Of a DNA stretch of 64,000 nucleotides, positions 37,264 through 48,040 are shown piece after piece. Location: the NCBI GenBank assembly GCA_016758965.1, contig JAEPRB010000033.1, forward strand, positions 124,001 through 188,000. Reading direction: 5' to 3'. The stretch is from Circinella minor (lineage: Eukaryota > Mucoromycota > Mucoromycetes > Mucorales > Lichtheimiaceae). The position numbers and the translations under genes were made by a program. Positions within the stretch are counted from its first letter, which is position 1, and every line of letters begins with the position of its first letter. A model generated the notes under the pieces. That model had not been told where the DNA came from. It saw only the letters and a program-made list of their open reading frames with translations, and did not search any database.

Positions 37264-37930
37264 TTATGTCCAAAAAAAAAATCGAGAAGATCCGAAAACC
37301 AAGGTATGATACTGTATTTTAGGGGGAAAGAGAAAAACCCTAACTCTTAAATCCGGGGTCATATAAGTATTTTGAGGAAGAGCATGACAACCATCGATAA
37401 AACCAGCCACATCACCGAAATTGCTACGTTCCTGTATACGACGTGATATCTGCTCTCTTTCTTTTTCATTTGGCCATTTAATAAATTTGGCTACCAATGC
37501 ACATAATGCCTCAATGCCACGGGTATTGTATCGCGTGACCGCATCAACTGCTTCACACCTCAACGATTCCTTTAATGCAGCTGCAGCTGTCACTGTATCA
37601 TTGCGTGCCAGTCTTTTCAATGTAATAGCAAGTTGTGTTTATACTACTGATCTCTGTTTGAGCTTTCCTTTATCTCACTAAAACTCACAATGATCTTCAA
37701 TTTCTTTTATAACTTCCAGAATGTTACTTTTTTTCATTCGTATGATCTTCAGCAGAGTTTTATCATCAAGATAGAAAATCGTTTTCGAAATTCATTCAAT
37801 ACAACTTTAGGTTTCATGCAGTCGTTCAAATAGATATTCTCGTAAAGTTCAGAATAGAATTCAATATCACGTTGTAATCTTCGCCTTTCTTCGTTAAGCT
37901 CTCAGCTAAGGTAGTTTTTTCTAAGATGAT
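37264..37930 (-). pseudogene. PIF/Harbinger-type transposase relic
   Basis: Minus-strand fragments of a DDE_Tnp_4-type transposase. The upstream part (about 37680-37930) reads LQRDIEFYSELYENIYLNDC then VVLNEFRKRF before a frame change into LDDKTLLKIIRMKKSN. The 37264-37620 frame holds EALCALVAKFIKWPNEKERE and NFGDVAGFIDGCHALPQ, where GxIDGCH is the block around the first catalytic Asp of Harbinger transposases. The rest of the catalytic domain is missing. Frameshifts and truncation show it is dead. Confidence 0.6.
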
Positions 37931-39134
37931 AGAAGCACAACGTGCACGGTCTATTTTTTTTTAATACTGTTTTTCAAGTAGATTTTTCCCGCATTGTGTT
38001 GAGAAAAAAAAAGAACTGAAAGTGAGTAAGAGTCTAGAGTAGTTAATGACATTGTAGCTTTTTTTTTTAGGCGTACAACATGAGTCAAATTTTATTTCAG
38101 ACATCGTCATGATGAGAGGTTGAAAAAAGAAAAAGGTAAATGATGGAAAATATTCGATTACGTTTTAGAGGGTTTGTTCTGAACTACGTTGAAGCAAGTG
38201 TGAATAAATAAGGATTACAATGATTTCCGAAACAAAGGGGATATTTGTGCTTTTCCACCAGGACTTTTCATTGCCTTCCGTCACATACTTGATTTACAAA
38301 CGTAGCACAAATAAAATGTTTTCGTAGAAAGTAGTACCAAGTGATGCTTTCATGTGGATTACCGTTAGTAGCGTAGTGCAAAGCAGTCAATGGTAGTCTT
38401 TCTCTGTGGCAAGGTTTTATGATGTAAGTTTTTTTTTTATTTTTCGTTGATTGGAGCAATAGAAATGCATTGAACTAACGGTAATAATCCAACTGCTTAT
38501 AAAGTATCGTTCGGCGCTATCATTCATTTGGTTGCCTAGCGATATACTACCGAAAATTTGCTTATTTTTACCACATGACTTGTGAGTTTTTGTTGACTAC
38601 TTTATTTCTCAAATTAACAATTTTGGCTCAACTTCTGTCCCTGCGGCTCTGACTGGTGGGTTTCTTTCTTTTTCCATGACACAGCTTTCCGTGATCGTTA
38701 AGTATGAGCTTTTGGTACAAAGGAGCGGATAGATTTCTGACAATAGACGTTTTTGGTTCTGTGGAGAATAACGCGATCGCGGACCAATGTCTCATTGGGT
38801 TGTAGTCGTTTTTGGTTCAGTGATGGGAATGGATGCTGTGTTTTATGATCGTGTGGCAACTTCATCTTGTTTTAGGTGAAAAGAGGGATAACACATAAAT
38901 GAGCTAGATTAGACTATTTATTTTTTATTATTAATTGAATAAAAAGCTACCATTGATTTTCATTGACAATTTGTTACTTTTCTTGTATGTATGTGAGAAT
39001 ATACCTGGGCTTTTTAATTAAACGAGGTACATACTTTGTATAAATACTGCTGTTGTTATATTGAATGGTTCTCCTCGACACACAATCTCCCTTTCTATTT
39101 TAGTTTTACACCTACACACACTATATAAAATCAT
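37931..39134. other. Spacer with possible further relics
   Basis: No intact gene. A minus-strand frame near 38268-38410 has a faint ankyrin-like piece (LPLTALHYATNGN) with no neighbours to support it. The sequence cgtttttggtt(c)tgtg occurs twice about 60 bases apart near 38748 and 38807. Confidence 0.4.
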
Positions 39135-39900
39135 ATGGGTACCAAGAAGAGAAAAAGACATAGTCTCTATTTTCTCTTTGAGGTACTGGATGTGTTTTTT
39201 TTATTGATACGTACTGGATCGATTACCACTTTTTCCATTTCTCAAGCAACACAACGACCATATCAATTTTATTGTAGTGGTACCCTTCAAGAATCAAAGC
39301 AAACAAACAAAAAGAACATATATTATTGGTCGTACCGAACCTTTGAAATTAACACCATCACTCAAGAGTCGTATTTTGATTATTATACTAAGATACTAGG
39401 GTAAGAAAGGGAATGTTTTTTTTTTTTTTGAAAAGAAAAAATGAAATGATATAAATTTCACTCGTTTGTCATCCAGTGATTTACATTGATATCTTGCTAT
39501 TTTTCTATGTGAATGCTAAAACATGGTAAACAGTTTAAGCTGATGGAATTTATTATTTCTGACAAGAGGCTGGGATGTCAACCATTGATTTTTTATTTTT
39601 ATCAAACGTTAAGTGTAAAAATGACAGATGCATCTCTATCTAATGCACGCATTAAAAGGACTATATTGCAGTATATTTTACTTTACACTGTTCAAAATGG
39701 TTTGATACCAACCGTGCTTTATATATCTCATCTATTGTCATAGTTCAAGACGGGTTATCTACGTGGCAATGTTGCTTTGCCCCAAATACTACAACGACGC
39801 AAACATGGCACCAACAAGACATTACACTCTTTCTTGCAACACATGTTGTCAACTATCAGCAAGAGCCACATCATAATTGTTACAGGTGTTTTTCATTTCA
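39135..39900 (+). pseudogene. Unidentified plus-strand coding-like fragments
   Basis: TATATAAAA lies just upstream of an ATG at 39135 that opens 89 codons (MGTKKRKRHSLYFLF; YRTFEINTITQESYFDYY) ending near 39404. A second piece at 39513-39743 (MTDASLSNARIKRTILQYIL) is followed, after a stop, by GYLRGNVALPQILQRRKHG. No family is recognised. They could be exons of a small gene or transposon debris. Confidence 0.25.
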
Positions 39901-40912
39901 TAACTACATCATAAACAAGTATGACATCAACAATTAATATACACCGAACGCTAAGCTTGTTGTCAACTTCCATACCTTAGTACAGTTATTTTATTGCTAT
40001 GATTATTATCATCTTGTATCCAAATTTAATGTCAATTAAATATTATCCAACAGCACTCAACTTCAACTTGTCATAGTTCATGCAACACAGTGAATCATTC
40101 AAGTTCACTTCACCAATATATATCCAAATTTGTGCTACCTAAATTTTTCTGTTCAACTTTAATTCGACTGTATTTACAGGATTTTTTTTCTAGAACACTC
40201 GCACTAATGAATAACAAAGGATGACTGTACTGGATTGATTAAGCATACCAACTGTATTTTTGATGCCTGCCTTGAAAAAAAAAACGTTTTGTAACAGCTT
40301 GCTGTACATATTTTTTATTTGATAAATGGTTTTCGAATAAAGTGAAAGTTGATATAAGAGAATTACAAATGACAACGCAAATTCTTCAACGCAAAAACGT
40401 CGGCGCAAAATCAGGAAATTATGATTTGAATAAAAAAAAAAAAAGAAAACACAAGATTATATATAATATATGTTAGAATCTGAAGGTAGGTAGTGCGAGG
40501 CATTGATAATCTATTAGGGTTTTGTTGGATAGCAATAAATGTTGGAAGCTCTTTTAATAATAAACAATTGTATTCATCCAATCCGTTTCAGAAAGTAAAG
40601 CCTTTCTCGTTGCTTAGTAATTATCCTTTTTAAACTTCTTAGCATCTACTTGCTTATTAAAAAAAAAGATAGTATATATATTCGTTTTCAATATCTGTAA
40701 TAGATAGGAAGAAGAACACAGAAATTCGTCTCTCCCCTCCCTTATATCAAATAGTTCAGTTTTTTCTTCTCTGGGTGTAATTGTGTATGTATATATGAGG
40801 GGTCTGTCGGCATATGAAGCAAATGTCTTCCGATTTATTTTATTTGAGTATTTAAGCGGGAATAAACCCTGCTTTGTTATTTCTTTACAATAGCCCCAAT
40901 TTAATAACAATA
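39901..40912. other. SCO1 upstream region
   Basis: No gene is recognised. The 3' half is the probable SCO1 promoter. Confidence 0.5.
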
Positions 40913-42188
40913 ATGCTTCGGTCAAGTGTCAAGGTTCGATAATATATATATACATATATAAATATATTCACTGATTTCAAAATAATAGCTTTCTCCCTCC
41001 CCCTCCTCTTCTTTCCTCCTCCCCACTTTACCTTTTTCACTTCTTTATTGATAACTTCTTTTTCCAAAACTAATTAAACTTGTCAAAAAAAAAATATGTA
41101 TATATAGACGTTAACAACCGTTTTAAGACGATCGACACCGTTACCACAACAAACACGTTTTACATTTCAACGACGATTATTAACAACTGCACGCGATGAA
41201 GAGAAAGCTCGAAACCGTGCTACGATTGGTGTTTGTATATTCCCCCAATTAAAAAACAAAAAACTTACAAGATCCCAATTTATTGTTTTTTTTTTAACTT
41301 ACGATCCTTTTTTTTTTAATTTTTTTTTTAGGTGTTTAACTGGAAATCAGCTGCATTGTTCTTAGGTACAGGTGCTGGTTTATTATTATACTTTCGATCC
41401 GAAAAAGAACGTGTTGAAAAACTTCGTAAGTTTCATTTTATCGAAAGAGAAAGAGAAAGAGAGAGAGAGAGAGAGAGAGGGGGGGGGAGAAAAAGAAATA
41501 AAAAAACTTATTGATTCCATATTATATATATATTATATAGGTGAAGAAAAATCAAAAGAAACTGTAAAAGCTTATGGTAAACCAAAGATTGGTGGACCTT
41601 TTAACTTGATTAATGCAGAAAATGGTCAACGTTTTGATAGTACCAAAGAACTGAGTGGAAAGTTTTATATGGTTTATTTTGGTTTTACACATTGTCCTGA
41701 TATTTGCCCTGAAGAATTGGATAAGATGGCCGAAGTGGTTGATATGGCTAGTAAGTTTTTTCTTGCTTCCTACTCCACCCCCTTCCATATGATAATAGTA
41801 ATATGCCTTTTTTATTAATCTATCTATTTATTGTCTATTAGAGGAGAAAAAAGAACCTTTAGTACCTGTCTTTATTACATGTGATCCACGACGTGATTCT
41901 GAAGAAATTGTAAAAGAATATGTTAAAGATTTCCATCCGGATATGATTGGTTTGACAGGGGATCAAGATGAAATTCGTAAAGTAGCTAAATCATTCCGAG
42001 TTTATGTATCTTCTCCACCTAGTGTTGAAGAAGGTGAAGATTATCTTGTAGATCATTCTATCTTTTTCTACTTGATGGATCCTGATGGAAAATTTGTAGA
42101 TTGTTACGCTAAGGATACAACTGCAGAAGAAGTCGCTTCAAGTTATGAAAAGTATTATAAAGAGTATTATAATAATCAAAAGAAATAA
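40913..42188 (+). CDS. SCO1: SCO1-type mitochondrial copper chaperone for cytochrome c oxidase
   Basis: Inner-membrane protein that delivers copper to the CuA site of cytochrome oxidase subunit 2. Five exons (40913-40933, 41108-41230, 41332-41425, 41541-41750, 41842-42188) give 264 residues with consistent phases. The N-terminus (MLRSSVK then TLTTVLRRSTPLPQQ) is Arg/Ser/Thr-rich like a mitochondrial presequence. One transmembrane helix follows in FNWKSAALFLGTGAGLLLYF. The thioredoxin-like domain carries GGPFNLI, VYFGFTHCPDICPEELDKM with the CxxxC copper site, ITCDPRRDS, and the third copper ligand His in YLVDHSIFFYLMDPDG. Two donors (GTTCGA after exon 1 and GTTTGT after exon 2) are non-consensus but are needed to keep frame. 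The identification is secure. Confidence 0.95.
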
Positions 42189-42823
42189 ATTTAAATACAA
42201 TCCAGTTCATTATTTTGAAATAAATAAAGATATATTTTCATTTAGAGAAAAAAAAAAGTGGGAGCACATGTATATATAAAAATATACATATACACAAAAA
42301 AAAAAAAAAAGTGACAGGGGTAAATCGGAGGAAGAAGAAAAAAAAAAGAGAGGAACGAGAAAGAAAACGAAGGGATCAACGAAAAAAAAACCAAAATGAC
42401 GGGAGTTATAAGATGGATGTGTATATATTATATTTGAATATTAAAAGTTTTGAAAGGGAAAGGAGGGGGTTTAATGAAAGTTGGAAACAATAAAAGTGGA
42501 CGATGATGGATTTATTTATATAGTTAAATTAACCAGTAACCAGACTGTATTAATTCAACTTTTTTTATATATGACATCTTCTTTTTTTCTTTAATAATGA
42601 TAATAATAAATGGGGTTTTTTTTTCTGTTGATAATAGAAAAATAAAATAAAAAGTGAGGGTATGAAAAAAAAAAAAAAAGGAACTAATAACAATTATTAA
42701 ATGATGATAGGGAGGGGTAGAGTGAGGGAGGAAAACATATGCCTTTTTTTTTTTGATGATAATAATAATAATAAGATTGAAAAAAGAATAATAATAATAA
42801 TATGTGACATATATAAAGGATAA
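42189..42823. other. Convergent 3' spacer
   Basis: Lies between the 3' ends of SCO1 and the Asn-rich orphan gene. Poly-A and ATA-repeat tracts; no gene is seen. Confidence 0.6.
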
Positions 42824-44952
42824 TCAATGATTAGAATCGATTGAATTAGGTGAAGGTGGATAAAAAATTAAAGAGGGACGATGTAATTTACTGTTATAAT
42901 CTGCGAAAACACCAGAATGATTACCAGAACGAGCATTGGTTGGTGATGTAGATGTTGACTCCTTTTGTTGACTTGTAAATGACTTTTTGTTCATTTTCAT
43001 CTGTTGATCTTGTTGTGGAGAATTTATAAATTCTTTCTCTCCCTTCTGTCGTTGTAATTGTACCTTGGGTTCAGATTGTGCACGTAGATAATGTGTCCAT
43101 GGTCTTCGATGCATTGTACCTGCAACGACGGCATCATAGTGTGCTTTATCCCTGACAATATCCATTGATTTTGATCCAGTAAACCCAAATTTTCCAAAAT
43201 GATCTTCCAATGCTCCCATAGCTTTTTGTCGATTTAATTCATTTGCTGTAATGGTGGATCGACTTACAAAAGGTGTTGGTGTATTATAACCCTTGTTGTT
43301 GTTGTTGTTGTTGTTGTTATTATTACTGCTACTACTACTACTACTGCCATGACTGTTGTCTTGTATTATACAATGCGTATTATCCAATGGATGAATATTA
43401 AGGACCTCCTCTTTGGTAATCTCCTTATTTTTCTGCATATCAACAATAGTAGTAGAACTTGTTGTAGCAATTGTAGCTATCATACTATTATTATTAATGT
43501 TCGTATTTTGTTGTTGCCATCGTCCTTGTTCTTGTTGTTTTTGACATGGAAGTTTTTCAGAAGGAAGTTGAAATTCTTTAATTAAATCACTGTAATCACT
43601 ACCATCATCTTCACTATTATTATTATTATTACTATTATTATGATCATTGTTATTATTAGAAATAATATCTTGATCCTTTGAATTTTGCTTCTCATCTTGT
43701 GGATCTTTCAACGTATTTACTTGTGTCATAATGAGTGGACTCGTACGATGATGCCGTCGTTGTTGGTGTAATAATGGATCCTTTTTTAAATCAGATGAAG
43801 AGGAAGATGAAGTTGGCATTTCAATAGATGAAAGTCGTAATTTTTGATAAGTATGAGGATCATGATGATTATCATTTATACTAAAATTACTATTATTATT
43901 GTTATTGTTATTGCAATGATGGATACCAGAATTTCGTTGTATTTGTTGGGATGAAATGCTGCTAGTCGTATCGTCTTCATCATCGCGTTCTCCCTTTTTT
44001 AAAAAGTCAGTATGAGGGCCATTGGAAATTCCAGATGAACTGTGTGTTATTCCTGAAGAATAAGAAGAATAATAATGTTGCTCCACATCAAGTGACAAAC
44101 GTAAAGCAAGGGATCTACTGATCGTCGTTCCTTTTCGTTTCCGAGGTATTGGTAATGGTGAAACAATTTCTGACGTTGTTGCTGTTGTATCTTCTATAGA
44201 TAAACTTTTGGATCGTTCTTTCATCGTATGACGTGGTGGTGGTGATAAAGGTGATAAGGATGATATAGGTAATGGTGTTGTTCCTTCTTTCCATTGAAAT
44301 AATGTACTTGCTATATATATAATATATAATTATTAATAATAGTGGACAATAGAACAAAAAAAAAAAAAAAAAGAGAGAAACTATTCAAACCAAACTTACC
44401 AATGGAGTCTTGATCAGGATCTATTGATGTCATACGTTCCAAACATTGAGAGAAAGGTCGTCGTAAAAGTCGATGATTATGTTGTTGAAGATTTTGTTGT
44501 TGTTGTGGTGGTGGTTGTTGTTGTTGATGTTGTAAATAATCTGATTTTTTATCTTGATGTTGTACAACAACGCTATTAGGAGGATACCCATTTTCATTAT
44601 TACTGTGGCGCCTATGTGGGTGGTCGATTTCTGATATAAAATCCAATTTTTCTGCTTTAGATCGTTTGAATTTAGTTACAAATGCAAAACATGCTGTCCA
44701 TCGAAGAAACTTTTTACTTTCAGTTGATGTTCTTCGAATGTCATTATTATTATTGTTATTGTAATGAATATTCTTATTATTATCAAATTTATTTTTATGA
44801 TTATTCTTATCATTATTTTTATTATTCTTATTAGAGTTACTATTGTGCAACAAGCAACCAATGTCATATCCACCACTGCGTAATAATTGTATAGATCCAG
44901 TTCGGCGGCGACGGCGGAAAGCCGTTGACGAAGAAGTTAAAACATCTGGCAT
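42824..44952 (-). CDS. Asn/Ser/Gln-rich orphan protein
   Basis: Two exons, 44400-44952 and 42824-44310, give 679 residues. The N-terminus contains FRRRRRTGSIQLLRSGGY and a basic block near FLRWTACFAFVTKFKRSK, separated by poly-Asn. The body is dominated by Asn, Gln, Ser and His runs, with a SPLPIPRKRKG nuclear-localisation-like patch. A more ordered C-terminal block reads ALEDHFGKFGFTGSKSMDIV then HRRPWTHYLRAQSEPK. No known domain is recognised. The intron 44311-44399 keeps frame and is bounded by consensus splice sites. Possibly a regulatory or scaffold protein; function unknown. Confidence 0.65.
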
Positions 44953-45732
44953 TCGTTATCTTTGTTTCTTTTTTTTTATTATTATTAATAACAAGAACAA
45001 CAATAAAAGAATAGTTTCTCTTTTTTAATATATATATATACGTTGTCAATTAAAATAAGGGTATAAGTTTTATAAAAGAAGAAGAAGAAGAAGAAAGAGA
45101 TAGGTAGAGGAAAGAAAAGAAAAGGAAAAAATATGAGGAGGCGAATAGAAGTTGTTAAGGAGTAAGATTTTCCAATTGTAAATAAAAACAGTTATATAAA
45201 AAGTAGTTAGCTGTACATAAAACATTACATCTCTTTCTTTTTCTCTCTTATATATTTACATCCATCCATCCATCCCACCCCCCCAAAGAAACTAGTTACA
45301 CTAAAAAAAAAAACTGTTAACTTTTTCTGCCATTTATTCCCTTCCTCCCTTCCCACCCCCTTAACTTCCATCCCCCCCCATCTCTCTCTCAAACCCTCCT
45401 TCGTCAATAAATTATAAATAATAAATAAAACCTGTCATTCTATTTCTATTCATCCATATCCAAAAACAGAAACATTACTTTTTTTTTTTTTTTTTGCTTC
45501 TCTCTCATTTTTTGTATAAGCCAAAAAAAAAAAAAGTAAAATGATATTTATATAAAATGAAAAAGAAATATATAATATGTGTATGTGTATGAAGATAATG
45601 AAGCTTTTTTTTTTTTTGAGAATGAATAAAGAGTTAAAAATGAGGCATGGATAAATATTATTTTTGTTTTGTTTTGATAATAATAAATGGGATTATATAA
45701 GGTTTTTTTTAAGCGGGTTGGCAGATTTATTA
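44953..45732. other. Promoter of the Asn-rich gene and 3' flank of BUD20
   Basis: GAAGAA and T-rich tracts, with pyrimidine- and C-rich runs near 45260-45400. No gene is seen. Confidence 0.6.
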
Positions 45733-46407
45733 TTATTGATCATCCATTTTGACATCGTCAGTTGTTAATGAACGACCTCCTCTCTTTCCATTATCTGGTT
45801 TGCCCAATCCTGCTGCCGCATCAGCCTATATAATATATATATATTATATCATTTAATCAATTTTTTTTTTCATATTTTGTATTATAACCTCCCCTTTTAT
45901 CTTAATCATTGTTTTATTATCTTACCTCTGCTTGTGTATAAGGATCTTCCTGTAATTTCTTAAGTCGTCTCTTATGTAATTTTCCACGAATATGTTCTTT
46001 AAAAGCATCTTCAGTAATAAAATGACGACTATATTTAATAATTAGTATCATTTCCCCTCCTTTCTTATCTCTTTATATATAAAATAATTGAAATAAACTA
46101 ATAATAATAATAATAATTTAACGTACGCGCATTCAACACAATAATTTTGACCAAGACCAGGTTTATCAGGATCTAAAGGTTGATTTTTAAACTTTTCAAC
46201 ATTTTCAGGTTTAACATCGTCATGGATCTGATCAAGATCACGAGTATAATTTCTAGTTCTGTTTTTTCGGTAGGTATCTCGAATGCCTTTATGAACTCGT
46301 GATCGACGTAAACTATTAAATAAAATATATTAATTATATATATATATATATATAATTCAATTTTAAAACTTTTTATTTATTAAATAATAAATTACATACC
46401 GTCCCAT
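45733..46407 (-). CDS. BUD20: BUD20/ZNF593-type C2H2 protein (60S pre-ribosome export factor)
   Basis: Small nucleo-cytoplasmic shuttling protein that assists export of pre-60S ribosomes in yeast. Four exons (46400-46407, 46127-46312, 45926-46028, 45733-45825) give 129 residues with full phase agreement. The first coding exon is only 8 bases (Met-Gly and two bases of Arg). The product starts MGRLRRSRVHKGIRDTYRKN, contains RNYTRDLDQIHDDV and PDKPGLGQNYCVEC, and a U1-like C2H2 finger C-x2-C-x12-H-x5-H completed by ARHFITEDAFKEHIRGKLH. The basic tail is RRLKKL. These blocks are diagnostic of Bud20/ZNF593. The gene is too exon-split to show as one open frame. The upstream region is the transposon-rich spacer. 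Confidence 0.93.
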
Positions 46408-47395
46408 TTTTATATATAATAAACTTTTTGTAACTGGAACGAAACGAACGAAAAAAAAAAAAAAAAAAAAAATTTCCCTAAAAAGTTTCAAACTACACAA
46501 CAGCAGAACAAAAAAAAATCTTATTATCCAATAAAAGTAAAGTAATTTTTAAATCTGTGCATAACCGATAAAAACCTTGACATCCAAAAAAAAAACTCTC
46601 TTTTTAATACTATGTACAGCATTTTTTAAAAGAAGTTGACCGTGAGTTTTTTGATTTCGCGAATGGGTTTTTTTAAATTCGTTTATGTTATTTTAAAATT
46701 CGCGGATGGTATTTATTTAATTTCAAGGAAAAGTTTTTTTTTATAATCGCAGATGTTATTTTGATGTCGAGGTAGAGGTTTTTTAAATTTGTGTTTGTTC
46801 TTTTTTTTTTTTAATCGTGGATGTTGTTTTTTAATTTCAAGGTTGACAACATCAATATTTGTGGATAATATTTTTTTTTTCGATGGTGGGCTTATAATTT
46901 TTTCGTGTTGGAGGTTTTTTTTTTCATGGTTGGTAGCTCTAAAGTTATAATAGTTCGTATATAATAACCAAACATTCACTGATACAATACTTCATCATTA
47001 TCACTTATAGTATTTTTATTTTTATATATAATATCCATTATCAATATAGTCTCTACAACATGTAGAAACTATCTGTATAAAAAAATAATCATTACTGCGC
47101 AGTAAAATAATCATGCATAGCTTAAAGAGATTATTTACCTACACTTTTTTACACCAACAAAAAAAAAAAGGAAAAATACCGATCAGTCATCTTTTCCCAC
47201 CTTATTCTTAAATTTAACTTCTTACATTCCTTCTCTCATATTCTTACTTTATTCCTTTTCTTTTATTATTTTATTGCTTTATTATTTTATTTTATTTTAT
47301 TTTACTTATTTTATTCCACTGTTATTATTACCCATTTACTACCCCTTAGGTTAGTTATTTTATATTAGTGTATATTTTTGTCGCATTCCTAGTAC
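46408..47395. other. BUD20 upstream spacer with degenerate tandem repeats
   Basis: No gene. Roughly 46640-46900 holds diverged repeats of a TTCGCGGATGTTATTTT-like unit separated by T-runs. Farther on, 47260-47310 is a TTTTA/TTATT-rich tract. Confidence 0.5.
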
Positions 47396-47596
47396 AAGAG
47401 CAGGGGGAGAGTGTTATAGACTTAGTAATAGGCAGACTTTGGTAAAAGCGAACTCATGGTTACATGGGTTGTACAAGCCAGTTCAGCAGTATAAAAGGGC
47501 TGCTATATTGGAAAAATAAAAAATGAACCTCTTTTACTACTGTATCATTTATTGACCTGGTTAAAAGTTCACTATACACAGGACTACTCTATAACA
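47396..47596 (+). mobile_element. Copia-type retrotransposon remnant: polypurine tract and one LTR
   Basis: A purine tract (AGAGCAGGGGGAGAG, 47397-47411) directly precedes TGTTATAGAC at 47412. The LTR-like segment ends with CTATAACA at 47596 (185 bp), so it has short TG...CA inverted ends (TGTTATAG/CTATAACA). Inside are TATAAAAGGGC, a promoter-like box, and AATAAAAAATG, a polyadenylation-like signal. A polypurine tract abutting TGTT is characteristic of the 3' LTR of Ty1/Copia elements. No integrase or reverse transcriptase coding is seen upstream and no target-site duplication was found, so it is a truncated 3' end. Confidence 0.6.
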
Positions 47597-47597
47597 G

Positions 47598-47880
47598 AAA
47601 AAATGATCAAGGTCAATGATACAGGTTGATGATAGAGGAGGCTTATAAAAATAGTAGAGGTCAATGATAGCAGTTTACAAAAGTGATAGAGGTGGATGAT
47701 AGAGGTTTAGAAAAATGATAGAGGTAGTTGATAGAGGTCAATGATAGAGGTTTACAAAAATGATAGAGGTGGATGATAGAGGTTTAGAAAAATGATAGAG
47801 GTCAATGATAGAGGTTTAGAAAAATGATAGAGGTCAATGATAGAGGTTTACAAAAATGATAGAGGTCAATGAATATAAAA
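47598..47880 (+). repeat. Minisatellite of about 33 bp (GATAGAGGT-based)
   Basis: About eight imperfect copies of a unit close to AAAAATGATAGAGGTCAATG plus ATAGAGGTTTA, alternating GTCAATGA, GTGGATGA and GTTTAGA/GTTTACA spacers. It begins immediately after the LTR remnant. Confidence 0.85.
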
Positions 47881-48040
47881 CCTCATTAGTAATTATACAA
47901 AATACAGATGCAGATGACGGACTGCAACCACAGTCAAATTCACTTAAAGTGAAAAGTGAGAATAGATGGCAAGTATGGTTTATGGTAATTGGACCTGAAG
48001 CATGGTATAAAGAGTATGTTGATGCTAGATGAAACTTTGT

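Noticed and set aside
38268..38459. Ankyrin-repeat gene
   Set aside because: Only a single short LTALHYA-like match, with no neighbouring repeats or gene structure.
47412..47596. Complete LTR retrotransposon
   Set aside because: No second LTR, no gag-pol coding and no target-site duplication were found nearby.
47598..47880. CRISPR-like array
   Set aside because: Units are contiguous minisatellite repeats without unique spacers, in a eukaryotic context.
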